Of a stretch of 64,000 nt of DNA, positions 25,047 to 33,710 are shown in pieces. A program made the position numbers and the translations under genes. Origin of the DNA: Lachnospiraceae bacterium. Lineage in GTDB: Bacteria > Bacillota > Clostridia > Lachnospirales > Lachnospiraceae. The notes under the pieces were generated by a model. It had not been told where the DNA came from, did no database searches, and was given only the letters and a program-made list of their open reading frames with translations. Location of the stretch: contig JAFZLD010000018.1 of the NCBI GenBank assembly GCA_017553505.1, forward strand, positions 124,001-188,000, written 5' to 3'. Position 1 is the stretch's first letter; every line of letters starts with the position of its first letter.

Positions 25047-26619
25047 AATAATGCTTGCCGACGACGAAGGCATAGTAATCGACTCTCTTAAGTTCATAAT
25101 TCAGAAGGAATTCGGCGACGAGTGCCGCGTGGAATACGCCAAGACCGGCCGAAACGTCATAGAGCTTGCCGAGAGCTTCCGACCCGACATTGCCGTTATG
25201 GATATTCAGATGCCCGGCATCAATGGTATCGATGCCATGCGGGAGATAAGAAAGACCAATGACAACGTAATTTTCATAGTAATGTCCGCCTACGACAAGT
25301 TCGACTATGCCAAGGAAGCCATGAAGCTTGGCGCCATCGAGTACATCACAAAGCCCATGGAGCGCACCCGTATCATTGCAGCCATCAGGAAAGCCATGAA
25401 CATGGTTACTGAAGAGAAGAACCGTCGCTCCAACGACTTACTGGTCAAAGAAAAACTCGAGACCGTTGTGCCCATCCTTGAAAACGGTCTGATTTACAAC
25501 ATTCTTTTCCACGAATATTTCGACGAAGATATAGACAATTACAAGACAATGCTCGACATTCACGCTGAGAACGCATACATGATGGTTCTCGTATCCGGCG
25601 ATGCCAAAGAAGGCAACCACATGACCAACGCCCTTGGCTCGAGTGTCAAGTTACAGCAGAATTACAGAGAAATTCGCGAGTACATAAAGCTTTATTTTAA
25701 CGGAATCGTGGGTTCCGTTATGGGTAATAAGATTGCGGTGTTGGTGCCTTGCGAATATGAAGAAATGGATTATGCGGAGCGCGTAAGCGTAATTACCAAC
25801 GCCCGTGAGATGATACATAAGTTAAGTCACACTACCGATATCGCCTTCAGAGTGGGTATCGGTAAGGTCAACAAGCTCTCCCGTATGGACAATTCCTACA
25901 GAGATGCGGTGAACGCGCTTCTTATTACTACGAATACGCTGGCGCACGCGGACGACCTTCCTATCGGATGCGCTTACACCGGCGACTACCCGATTGAGCT
26001 TGAGTTAAAGCTGTTTGAGGAAATCGCCAAGGGACGTACTGAGGCGGCGCTGAGTGTTGCGCGCGATTTCTTTGAGTGGATTCGCACGAGAGATATTATG
26101 GATGCGAGACTTAAAGTGCTTGAGTTCGCACTAAGAGCCGAGACACTTGCTTACGAAAACGGCATGACCTACAAGATGGAAGATCGTCGCGACTACCTCC
26201 CCAGGGTTATGGAGGCGACCGACGCGGATTCTTTGTGGGAGTGGTTTAAGGATAGGGTTATTTTCTCCAGCACGAGCATTTCCAATAAGAAGACGGAGAG
26301 CTCCAATGATGTGGTTGAGGCTTCCAAGGCCTACATCGAGGCCAATTACACGAAGAACATCACGCTCGACGACGTGTCCATGGCGGTTAATATCAGTTCG
26401 TACTATTTGAGCCGCATTTTCAAAGAGAGTACCGGTGAGAATTTCATAGATTATCTTACTAAGCTTAGGATTGAGCGTGCCAAGGAGCTCCTTAGCACCA
26501 CGCAGTATTCCATGAAGGAAATCTGCCAGATGGCGGGCTACTCCGATCCCAACTACTTCAGTAAGTCATTTAAAAAGAACGTGGGTGTGACTCCCACAGA
26601 GTACAGAGAGGGTAAATAA
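25039..26619 (+). CDS. Response regulator, YesN/AraC type
   Basis: Transcription activator of 526 residues. The receiver domain (about 1-120) has the phospho-acceptor Asp55 in AVMDIQMPG and Lys105 in YITKPM. A middle region of about 270 residues is of the YesN linker type. The C-terminal AraC double helix-turn-helix (about 425-524) includes NISSYYLSRIFKESTG and MAGYSDPNYFSKSFKKNVG. It is expected to activate the importer genes downstream, where the promoter ahead of chvE lacks a good -35 box. Confidence 0.93.
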   Translation: MYKIMLADDEGIVIDSLKFIIQKEFGDECRVEYAKTGRNVIELAESFRPDIAVMDIQMPGINGIDAMREIRKTNDNVIFIVMSAYDKFDYAKEAMKLGAIEYITKPMERTRIIAAIRKAMNMVTEEKNRRSNDLLVKEKLETVVPILENGLIYNILFHEYFDEDIDNYKTMLDIHAENAYMMVLVSGDAKEGNHMTNALGSSVKLQQNYREIREYIKLYFNGIVGSVMGNKIAVLVPCEYEEMDYAERVSVITNAREMIHKLSHTTDIAFRVGIGKVNKLSRMDNSYRDAVNALLITTNTLAHADDLPIGCAYTGDYPIELELKLFEEIAKGRTEAALSVARDFFEWIRTRDIMDARLKVLEFALRAETLAYENGMTYKMEDRRDYLPRVMEATDADSLWEWFKDRVIFSSTSISNKKTESSNDVVEASKAYIEANYTKNITLDDVSMAVNISSYYLSRIFKESTGENFIDYLTKLRIERAKELLSTTQYSMKEICQMAGYSDPNYFSKSFKKNVGVTPTEYREGK

Positions 26620-27672
26620 GTGAAAAGATTTTTGGCGGGGTTAATGGTTATGGTGCTCCTTCTTTTGCCCGGGTGCAGTGCGGGTGAGAAGGCGGAGGAA
26701 AAGAAAAAGGTTGCGCCGGATGACAAGATTCAGATTGCCATGAGCTTTGATTCCTTTGTCATCGAGCGTTGGCAGCGTGACAGAGACGTATTCGTGTCGA
26801 CGGCCAAGGAGCTGGGCGCGACGGTTAACGTTCAGAATGCCAACGGCGACGTTGAGAAGCAGAAAGAACAGATTGAGTATTTTATTAAGAAGGGCGTGGA
26901 TGTAATCGTCATCGTCTGTATAGATTCCGACTCCCTTAAGTCTACGGTCCAGAAGGCCAAGGACGAGGGCATCAAGATTATCGCTTACGACCGTCCGGTT
27001 ACCGATTCCAATGCGGACCTTTATATTACATTTGATAATGAAATGGTAGGAACGCTTATGGCGGAAGCTCTTGCGAAGAGCGGTGCGGCGGGCGGCAATG
27101 TACTTATGCTCGGAGGTTCGCCTCTGGACAATAATGTACCCGCGGTGGAGAAAGGCTTCAATAAGGTGTGCGAACGTGAGAACATGACCGTAATTGACAC
27201 CATCCACTGTGACGGCTGGCGTGCGGAGATTGCGGGCGACTATATTTACGAGCATGAGGACATGGTGGAAAATGCCTCAGGTATCATGTGCGGTAACGAC
27301 AACCTTGCGGGAATGGTAATCAGAGCACTTTCCGAGAAGCGGCTTGCGGGCGACCTTCCCGTAGTGGGTCAGGATGCTGACCTCGAAGCCTGCCAGCGAA
27401 TTGTGGAAGGCACCCAGAACATGACGGTTTACAAGCCCGTTGAGAAGCTTGCGAAGCGTGCGGCCGAATGTGCTATCGCGCTTGCCAAGGGCGAGCCCCT
27501 CGAAGGCGACGACGTCACCACAATAAATGACGGTACCTACGACATCGCTTATATCGGTCTTACCCCCATAGCGGTGACCAAGGACAACCTCGACGAAGTC
27601 ATTATTTCAAGCGGCTTCCACCTCAAAGAAGACGTATATTTAAACGTTCCCGAGAAGATGCCCGGCAACTGA
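26620..27672 (+). CDS. Sugar-binding lipoprotein (ChvE/XylF-like, second copy)
   Basis: A lipid-anchored binding protein of 350 residues. GTG 26620 follows directly on the regulator's stop codon; the ribosome site GAGAGGG lies inside the regulator gene. The lipobox is LLPGC (Cys19). The fold is the sugar-binding type 1 kind, with WQRDRDVF near the N-terminus, KIIAYDRPV and VVGQDADLEA, which are residues of the monosaccharide-binding group. It is part of the sensing operon, not the importer operon, and a terminator follows. It could present sugar to the importer or to the sensor; which one is not known. Confidence 0.85.
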   Translation: MKRFLAGLMVMVLLLLPGCSAGEKAEEKKKVAPDDKIQIAMSFDSFVIERWQRDRDVFVSTAKELGATVNVQNANGDVEKQKEQIEYFIKKGVDVIVIVCIDSDSLKSTVQKAKDEGIKIIAYDRPVTDSNADLYITFDNEMVGTLMAEALAKSGAAGGNVLMLGGSPLDNNVPAVEKGFNKVCERENMTVIDTIHCDGWRAEIAGDYIYEHEDMVENASGIMCGNDNLAGMVIRALSEKRLAGDLPVVGQDADLEACQRIVEGTQNMTVYKPVEKLAKRAAECAIALAKGEPLEGDDVTTINDGTYDIAYIGLTPIAVTKDNLDEVIISSGFHLKEDVYLNVPEKMPGN

Positions 27673-27750
27673 TGCGTAGGACTTTCTTTGGCCGAAACGG
27701 GGATATGGTAAAAGAAAGTAAAAAGTAAAACAGGTAAAATATTGTAGCTG

Positions 27751-27791
27751 ATGCGTGCTGTATGACAAAAATTTACAGCGCGCATTTTTTT
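27751..27791 (+). terminator. Rho-independent terminator of the sensing operon
   Basis: ATGCGTGCTGT (27751-27761) pairs with ACAGCGCGCAT (27775-27785) with one G-T pair, followed by a T-run to 27791. It separates the sensing operon from the importer operon. Confidence 0.85.
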
Positions 27792-27830
27792 ACCCGTGAA
27801 GGTGCAAAAAAATTTCAAGATGGGTAAAAA

Positions 27831-27860
27831 TTAATTACTTGTTAATTATGTTATTCTTTA
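27831..27860 (+). promoter_or_regulatory. Probable activator-dependent promoter of chvE
   Basis: Two TTAATTA repeats, 11 bp apart (27831 and 27842), precede a TATTCT -10-like box at 27852-27857 for which no good -35 box exists. Direct repeats near a weak -35 are what an AraC-type activator would use; the YesN-like regulator is the obvious candidate. This is an inference from spacing alone. Confidence 0.35.
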
Positions 27861-27899
27861 TGCGTAACAAAAAACTACCTAGATTAGGGAGGAAAGAAT

Positions 27900-28970
27900 A
27901 TGAAAAAGAAACTTTTAAGCATAATCCTTGCTTGCGCAATGGCAGTTTCAGTGCTTACAGGTTGTAGCGCAGGCGGTTCAGGCGGAACTAAGGTCGGCGT
28001 TGCAATGCCCACTAAGGATTTGCAGAGATGGAACCAGGACGGTGCCAACATGGAGAAGCAGCTTAAGGAAGCAGGTTACACTGTAGACCTTCAGTATGGT
28101 TCAAACGACATCGCTACACAGGTTTCTCAGATTGAGAACATGATCAACTCCGGTTGTAAGGTTCTTGTTATCGCTTCAATCGAAGGCGATTCACTCGGAA
28201 CCGTTTTAGCTCAGGCTAAAGAAAAAGGCGTTAAGGTTATCGCTTATGACCGTCTTATCATGAACTCCGACGCTGTTACATACTATGCAACATTCGATAA
28301 CTACATGGTAGGTACCAAGCAGGGTGAGTACATTGAAGAGCAGTTAGGTCTTAAGGATGGCAAGGGCCCCTTCAATATCGAACTTATCACCGGTGACCCC
28401 GGCGACAACAACGCTAGATTCTTCTTCGGCGGCGCTATGGATGTTCTTCAGAAGTACATCGACAACGGCCAGCTCGTAGTTAAGTCCGGCCAGGTTAAGT
28501 TTGATGAAGTTGCTACTCAGAGCTGGTCTACTGAGAACGCTCAGAACAGATTTGATGCTATCATCGCTGCTAACTACGCAGACGGAACACAGCTTGACGC
28601 TGTACTTGCTTCCAACGACTCTACAGCAATGGGCGTTACCAACGCACTTGTAGCTAACTACGAAGGCAACCACTCCAATTGGCCTATCATCACCGGTCAG
28701 GACTGTGACGTTGCAAACGTTAAGAACATGCTTGCAGGCAAGCAGGCAATGTCTATCTTCAAGGACACCCGTACTCTTGCAGCTAAGACCGTAGAAATGG
28801 TTGACGCTATCATGAAGGGTAAGGAAGCTCCCGTTAACGATACAAAGACATACAACAACGGCGTTATCACCGTTCCTTCATTCCTTTGCGAGCCTGTATT
28901 TGCAGACGTTAACAACTACAAAGAGTTACTTATCGATTCCGGTTACTACACAGAGGATCAGTTAAAGTAA
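27900..28970 (+). CDS. chvE: Multiple-monosaccharide-binding lipoprotein
   Basis: Extracellular binding protein of 356 residues for the MmsAB importer. ATG 27900 follows GGGAGGAAAG. The lipobox is LTGC (Cys22). It matches ChvE along its length: VAMPTKDLQRW near the N-terminus, IASIEGDSL, KVIAYDRLI, YYATFDNYMVG, GPFNIELITGDPGDNNA, ITGQDCDVANVK and the C-terminal SGYYTEDQLK. ChvE proteins bind several aldoses, including galactose, glucose, arabinose and xylose. A perfect GC-rich hairpin follows and probably raises its level over the membrane subunits. Confidence 0.93.
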   Translation: MKKKLLSIILACAMAVSVLTGCSAGGSGGTKVGVAMPTKDLQRWNQDGANMEKQLKEAGYTVDLQYGSNDIATQVSQIENMINSGCKVLVIASIEGDSLGTVLAQAKEKGVKVIAYDRLIMNSDAVTYYATFDNYMVGTKQGEYIEEQLGLKDGKGPFNIELITGDPGDNNARFFFGGAMDVLQKYIDNGQLVVKSGQVKFDEVATQSWSTENAQNRFDAIIAANYADGTQLDAVLASNDSTAMGVTNALVANYEGNHSNWPIITGQDCDVANVKNMLAGKQAMSIFKDTRTLAAKTVEMVDAIMKGKEAPVNDTKTYNNGVITVPSFLCEPVFADVNNYKELLIDSGYYTEDQLK

Positions 28971-28992
28971 TCTAAACTAAATAAAAAAATGT

Positions 28993-29016
28993 GCAGGCGG
29001 GACCCGTCCCGCCTGC
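28993..29016 (+). other. Intercistronic mRNA hairpin between chvE and mmsA
   Basis: GCAGGCGGGA (28993-29002) pairs with TCCCGCCTGC (29007-29016) across a 4-nt loop. It is not followed by a T-run, so it is more likely a stabilising or processing hairpin than a terminator, like the one after malE. Confidence 0.55.
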
Positions 29017-29052
29017 TATTTCTGAAAGGATACTTAAAAGGGAGGATTCAAA

Positions 29053-30591
29053 TTGGCTAAAATATTGCTTGAAATGAAAAACATAACCAAAACCTTCCCG
29101 GGTGTAAAAGCACTTAGCAACGTAAATCTTCAGGTGGAAGAAGGCGAAATCCATGCTCTCGTAGGTGAAAACGGAGCCGGTAAATCTACACTGATGAACG
29201 TCTTAAGCGGAATTTATCCTCACGGTACATACGAAGGGGATATCGTTTATGACGGTGAGGTTTGTGAATTTCATACGATTAAGGACAGTGAAGCAAAGGG
29301 AATAGTTATTATTCACCAGGAGCTCGCGCTGATTCCTTACATGACTATTGCAGAGAATATGTTCCTCGGTAACGAACGAGGAAGCAAATTCAAGATTAAT
29401 TGGAATGAAACGAATGATCTTGCGGCTAAATACCTTAACGTGGTAGGCCTCAAAGAACAGCCGCAGGTTCTGATTAAAGATATAGGTGTGGGCAAGCAGC
29501 AGCTTGTTGAAATCGCCAAGGCTCTTGCCAAGAACGCAAAGCTCTTGATCCTTGACGAGCCCACCGCTTCTCTTAACGAAGAGGATTCAAAAGCACTTCT
29601 TGATCTTTTGCTTAAGTTCAAGAAAGAAGGAATGACATCAATCATCATCTCCCACAAACTTAATGAGGTATCGTACGTTGCGGATAAGATTACCGTTATC
29701 CGAGACGGTCAGACAATCGAAACACTCGACAAGGCAACGGACGATATCTCAGAAAGCCGTATCATTAAGGGCATGGTAGGTCGTGAAATCGCAGACCGAT
29801 TCCCTAAGCGCCCCAAGAACATCGTTAATGATATGGGAGAGATTAAATTAGAGGTAAGAAACTGGACAGCTTACCACCCGATTTACTCCGAAAGAAAGGT
29901 TGTCGACAACGTCAACTTTAACGTAAGAAAGGGTGAAATCGTAGGTATAGCGGGACTTATGGGTGCAGGACGTACCGAGCTTGCAATGAGTATTTTCGGA
30001 AAGAGCTACGGCGATAACATTTCCGGTCAGGTATTCATTGACGGCAAGGAAGTACATCTTAACAACGTTCGTGAAGCCATCGATCACAAGCTTGCATACG
30101 TAACCGAAGACCGTAAGGGTAACGGACTTATTCTTTCTAATACAATCAAGCTTAATACCACGCTTGCCAACCTCATGGGTGTAAGTAAGCACAAGGTTAT
30201 TAACAAGGATGAAGAATATGCCGTAGCTACGGATTACAGGCAGAAGCTCTCCATTAAGTGCCCTACGGTTGAACAAAACGTAGGTAACCTTTCCGGCGGT
30301 AACATGCAGAAGGTATTACTTGCTAAATGGATGTACGCCGATCCCGACATTCTTATTCTGGACGAGCCTACAAGAGGTATCGACGTAGGTGCCAAGTATG
30401 AAATTTATTGCATCATGAATCAGCTTGTGGCTGAGGGTAAATCGGTTATCATGATTTCCTCCGAAATGCCTGAGCTTTTGGGAATGTGCGATAGAATTTA
30501 TATTATGAACGAAGGCAAGATGGTAGGTGAACTTGATGCGGCTGAGGCATCTCAGGAAGCAATCATGTCACACATCATTAAGGCCGGTTAG
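29053..30591 (+). CDS. mmsA: Multiple-monosaccharide ABC importer, ATPase
   Basis: Energy subunit of the importer, 512 residues with two fused ABC domains. TTG 29053 follows GGGAGG. Domain 1 has a full Walker A (GENGAGKST), the signature region and LILDEPTAS. Domain 2 has a degenerate Walker A (GLMGAGRTE), the signature LSGGNMQK and LILDEPTRG, as is usual in the carbohydrate uptake transporter 2 family, where only one site is fully active. It is followed 11 nt later by mmsB. Confidence 0.95.
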   Translation: MAKILLEMKNITKTFPGVKALSNVNLQVEEGEIHALVGENGAGKSTLMNVLSGIYPHGTYEGDIVYDGEVCEFHTIKDSEAKGIVIIHQELALIPYMTIAENMFLGNERGSKFKINWNETNDLAAKYLNVVGLKEQPQVLIKDIGVGKQQLVEIAKALAKNAKLLILDEPTASLNEEDSKALLDLLLKFKKEGMTSIIISHKLNEVSYVADKITVIRDGQTIETLDKATDDISESRIIKGMVGREIADRFPKRPKNIVNDMGEIKLEVRNWTAYHPIYSERKVVDNVNFNVRKGEIVGIAGLMGAGRTELAMSIFGKSYGDNISGQVFIDGKEVHLNNVREAIDHKLAYVTEDRKGNGLILSNTIKLNTTLANLMGVSKHKVINKDEEYAVATDYRQKLSIKCPTVEQNVGNLSGGNMQKVLLAKWMYADPDILILDEPTRGIDVGAKYEIYCIMNQLVAEGKSVIMISSEMPELLGMCDRIYIMNEGKMVGELDAAEASQEAIMSHIIKAG

Positions 30592-30602
30592 GAGCGACGA
30601 CA

Positions 30603-31790
30603 ATGACTAATTCGAAATTACTTGATTTTGTAAAAAAATATACAATGATCATCGTACTGGTTCTGGTACTTGGATTGTTTGCTGTTATGACCGGCGGATC
30701 CATCTTACTTCCGGCCAACATTTCAAACATCATTTCGCAGAACGCGTACGTATTCATTCTTGCAACCGGTATGCTTCTTTGCATACTTACCGGTGGTAAC
30801 ATCGATCTTTCCGTCGGTTCGGTTGTATGTTTCGTAGGTGCCGTAGGTGCCAAACTGATGGTTGAAAAGGGTGTTAACATGTACCTTGCAATCCTCATCA
30901 TGTTACTTACAGGTACAGCAATCGGTGCTTTCCAGGCATTCTGGATAGCATACGTAAGAATACCTCCCTTCATCGTAACACTTGCAGGTATGCTTGCATT
31001 CAGAGGTTTAAGTAACGTAGTACTTAACGGTCTTACCGTTTCCATCACCGGTCAGGTTCAATTTGTAAACATCTTCGGTGGTGGCGCTAACTGCTACATC
31101 CCCGATTTCTTCCACATGGGCTCCATCAACGGGTTATGCCTTGCGGTAGGTATCGTGGCAGCAATATTGTTCGTATTCTTACAGCTTAAGAGCAGAATCA
31201 CCAAGAAGTCCAAGAACTACGAAGTTGAATCTGCAGTAGCATTCTGGTTCAAGACAATTGTTATCGCAGCAGTTATTGTTGCTTTTGCCTTCAGACTTGC
31301 TCAGCACAAGGGTATTCCTACCGTTCTCATCTGGGTTGTAATCGTAATCCTCATCTACGGTTACATTACCTCCAACACCACCGTTGGTCGTGCTTTCTAC
31401 GCTGTAGGCGGTAACGAGAAGGCTACCAAGCTTTCCGGTATCAACACCAACAGAGTTTACTTCCTTGCATACACCAACATGGGTCTTCTTTCCGCACTCG
31501 CTGCAATGGTAACAATTGCAAGACTTACCTCAGCGCAGCCCACATACGGTCAGAACTACGAAATGGATGCCATCGGCTCCTGCTTCATCGGCGGCGCTTC
31601 CGCATACGGCGGAATCGGAACCGTTCCCGGAGTTATCGTAGGTGCGGTTCTCATGGGTGTCATCAACATGGGTATGTCCCTTATGGGCGTTGACGCCAAC
31701 ATGCAGAAGGTTGTAAAGGGTGGCGTATTACTTATCGCAGTTATCTTTGACGTAGTATCAAAGCGCGGTAAATGGATCGCAAAGAATTAA
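30603..31790 (+). CDS. mmsB: Multiple-monosaccharide ABC importer, permease
   Basis: Membrane subunit of 395 residues with about ten hydrophobic helices. ATG 30603 follows TAGGAGCG. The family-defining segments are CILTGGNIDLSVGSVV near residue 60-75 and GSCFIGGASAYGGIGTVPGVIVGA near residue 325. A charged loop (LKSRITKKSKNYEVES) in the middle is typical of MmsB/GguB and makes it longer than RbsC. It completes the ChvE-MmsA-MmsB importer. A terminator follows at 31816. Confidence 0.95.
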   Translation: MTNSKLLDFVKKYTMIIVLVLVLGLFAVMTGGSILLPANISNIISQNAYVFILATGMLLCILTGGNIDLSVGSVVCFVGAVGAKLMVEKGVNMYLAILIMLLTGTAIGAFQAFWIAYVRIPPFIVTLAGMLAFRGLSNVVLNGLTVSITGQVQFVNIFGGGANCYIPDFFHMGSINGLCLAVGIVAAILFVFLQLKSRITKKSKNYEVESAVAFWFKTIVIAAVIVAFAFRLAQHKGIPTVLIWVVIVILIYGYITSNTTVGRAFYAVGGNEKATKLSGINTNRVYFLAYTNMGLLSALAAMVTIARLTSAQPTYGQNYEMDAIGSCFIGGASAYGGIGTVPGVIVGAVLMGVINMGMSLMGVDANMQKVVKGGVLLIAVIFDVVSKRGKWIAKN

Positions 31791-31815
31791 TTGATAATTT
31801 TTCTCATAATCCTCT

Positions 31816-31850
31816 AAAGGGAGTCAGGCCTCGGCCGGGCTCCCTTTTCA
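31816..31850 (+). terminator. Terminator of the chvE-mmsAB operon
   Basis: AAAGGGAG (31816-31823) pairs with CTCCCTTT (31840-31847) and an inner GGCC/GGCC contact is possible; TTTT is in the right arm. Confidence 0.7.
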
Positions 31851-31870
31851 CATTTGTGACCACTCGGTCG

Positions 31871-32116
31871 CGGTTCGGCACAGGCAAAAGTCTTCCCCCA
31901 AAACCCTCTCCCGCTTCCGTCTCGCGTAGCGGCCGGTCAGACGCTCCGTTGAGACTACGGTCTGCCCTACGCAAAAAGTGGTGCTTGAGGGACAGCACAG
32001 CCCTTTTTTGCAACTCAAACAATCGTGTTTTCGTGCATAAGCGGCTTGAAATACAGCCGCTAAGCGCCGACGCTCCGACAGAGTTTTGGTGAAAGACTTT
32101 TGCCTGCACCGAACCG
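31871..32116 (+). ncRNA. Structured RNA-like element, copy A (family not recognised)
   Basis: The ends pair into a long stem: CGGTTCGG with CCGAACCG, CAGGCAAAAGTCTT with AAGACTTTTGCCTG, and CCAAAAC with GTTTTGG. Inside are a GCGGCCG block at 31929-31935, the hairpin AGACGCTCCGT (31939-31949) with ACTACGGTCT (31954-31963), a GTGCT/AGCAC hairpin in a GCAAAAAG/CTTTTTTGC context, an AGCGGC/GCCGCT hairpin, and AAGCGCCGACGCT (32062-32074). The same blocks in the same order recur in copy B at 52317-52606. No frame in it looks coding. It could be an RNA gene or a miniature mobile element; retained pairing with changed bases favours RNA. Confidence 0.6.
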
Positions 32117-32125
32117 CTCGGGATA

Positions 32126-32134
32126 TGGTACAAT
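32126..32134 (+). promoter_or_regulatory. Extended -10 promoter of the SUFU-domain gene
   Basis: TGGTACAAT gives an extended -10 element 27 nt before the ATG at 32161. No good -35 box is present; the region ahead is the right end of structured element A. Confidence 0.5.
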
Positions 32135-32160
32135 GAAGAAAACAGCAAGGAGGGTATGAT

Positions 32161-32832
32161 ATGGGATTATTTGATATGTTTAAGAAAAACAAGACCGAAG
32201 AAAAGCCAGCTGCGCCGCAGGCGGAGGTTGAGGCTGTTGGTTGGGATGCGATTGAGAAGGAGTTTTTGAGAGTGTATCCCGGGCAGGAGAATCCGAAGCA
32301 TTATGGTACGGTGATTAAGTGGATGCTTGGGGGCAAGGACCCGCTTGACGGAATCAGCGTGTATGACGGAGGAGATTACTGGCACTTTGTTTCTTTTGGT
32401 CAGACTGAGATTTATGAAAAAGAATGCGATAACAAAGAAATAAGCGGTTACGGATACGAGCTTACTTTTAAGCTTAAAAAGGCGGGCCTCGAGGATGAAG
32501 AGGCAGAGATAAAGAATATCTGCGGAATACTTCAGATGGTGGCAAGGATTACTTTTACCAAAGGGGAATTGTTTGCACCGGATGAGTTTATTTATACGGG
32601 CCAGACTCAAGGTATCGATGCATTTCAGAAGTCGAATCTTACGGGCTTTATTTGTGTGAAGGATCCGACGGTGGAGACGATTGATACGCCCAACGGACGA
32701 GTTGAGTTCTTGGAACTTGTCGGTATGACGGATGCGGAGCTTAAGACTTTGTCGAATAAGGCTTCGGTTGCAGAGCTTTACGCGAAGCTTGGCTCGGATG
32801 TTACGGATTATCACAGGGAATCGATTGTGTAG
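32161..32832 (+). CDS. Suppressor-of-fused (SUFU) domain protein
   Basis: Cytoplasmic protein of 223 residues, ATG 32161 behind AAGGAGGG. After a Lys-rich start and a Pro/Ala linker it shows the bacterial SUFU-domain pattern: HYGTVIKWMLGGKDPLDGISVYD, WHFVSFGQTEIYEKE, GYGYELTFKLKK and the C-terminal GMTDAELKTL. Bacterial members are often thought to be immunity or scaffolding proteins, but no toxin gene lies next to this one. It is followed 17 nt later by the radical SAM gene, possibly in the same transcript. Function here is unknown. Confidence 0.8.
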   Translation: MGLFDMFKKNKTEEKPAAPQAEVEAVGWDAIEKEFLRVYPGQENPKHYGTVIKWMLGGKDPLDGISVYDGGDYWHFVSFGQTEIYEKECDNKEISGYGYELTFKLKKAGLEDEEAEIKNICGILQMVARITFTKGELFAPDEFIYTGQTQGIDAFQKSNLTGFICVKDPTVETIDTPNGRVEFLELVGMTDAELKTLSNKASVAELYAKLGSDVTDYHRESIV

Positions 32833-32849
32833 CTTAAAGAGGGCGATAT

Positions 32850-33698
32850 ATGGCTAAGTGCGATGTGTGCTTCAGGCAGTGTGAAATCAGCGAGGGCAAG
32901 ACAGGATTTTGTGGCGCGAGGACTTGCGTGGACGGCAGGGTTATTGCGGGCAATTATGCGAGAGTAACGTCTGCGGCGCTGGATCCGATTGAGAAGAAAC
33001 CGCTTAAGATGTTCAGACCCGGCAAGAAAGTGTTGTCGGTGGGCTCTTACGGGTGCAATTTGAGGTGCCCGTTCTGCCAGAACAATGAGATATCCTGGGG
33101 CGAGCGCGTGAAACTGTATGCCTCAAGCGCAGAGGAATGGCTGCCTGCGGAGATAGTGGCAAAGGCCATAGAGCTTGAGCCTGTGGGCAACATAGGAATC
33201 GCATATACGTATAACGAGCCGCTGGTAGGCTATGAATTTGTAAGAGATACCGCCAAACTGGCGCAAAAAAACGGTCTTGAGAATATCCTTGTCACCAACG
33301 GGACAGCATCAGAGCACATTTTCGAAGCGGTTGCGCCTTACATTGATGCCATGAATATTGATTTGAAAGCCTTTACCGACGGGTTCTACAGGAATCTTAT
33401 CGGTGGGGATTTTCAGATGACGAAGCGTTTTATCGAGCGGGCGACCGAGACGTGCCATGTGGAGCTTACTACGTTAATCATTCCGGGCGAGAACGACAGC
33501 GAGGAAGAAATGCGTGAGTTAAGCAGCTGGGTTGCGGCGCTTGAAGAAAGGGTCGGCAAGGCGATTCCGCTTCATGTTACGAGGTTCTTCCCGCAGTTTA
33601 AGATGACTGACCGTGGGCCGACGCCGGTTGAGACGGTGTACAGGCTTGCGGATGTGGCGCGCGAGAAGTTAGCGCATGTTTTTGTGGGTAATGTTTAG
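32850..33698 (+). CDS. amrS: AmmeMemoRadiSam system radical SAM enzyme
   Basis: Radical SAM protein of 282 residues, ATG 32850. An N-terminal Cys cluster (CDVCFRQCEISEGKTGFCGAR) precedes the iron-sulfur motif CNLRCPFC that binds the 4Fe-4S cluster and S-adenosylmethionine. This combination is typical of the AmrS group, which travels with Memo and AMMECR1 proteins; both are encoded, fused, in the next gene 12 nt downstream. The substrate of the system is unknown; RNA or protein modification has been suggested for the family. Confidence 0.9.
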   Translation: MAKCDVCFRQCEISEGKTGFCGARTCVDGRVIAGNYARVTSAALDPIEKKPLKMFRPGKKVLSVGSYGCNLRCPFCQNNEISWGERVKLYASSAEEWLPAEIVAKAIELEPVGNIGIAYTYNEPLVGYEFVRDTAKLAQKNGLENILVTNGTASEHIFEAVAPYIDAMNIDLKAFTDGFYRNLIGGDFQMTKRFIERATETCHVELTTLIIPGENDSEEEMRELSSWVAALEERVGKAIPLHVTRFFPQFKMTDRGPTPVETVYRLADVAREKLAHVFVGNV

Positions 33699-33710
33699 GG
33701 AGGTAATACG

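Noticed and set aside
31871..32116. Insertion sequence with transposase
   Set aside because: The element has inverted-repeat ends but no transposase frame, and no clear target duplication is visible; it is kept as a structured element.
31804..32192. Several frames of 100-115 codons on both strands between mmsB and the SUFU gene
   Set aside because: They run through the structured element and its inverted repeats; none has a ribosome site, and the strand symmetry explains why frames stay open on both strands.
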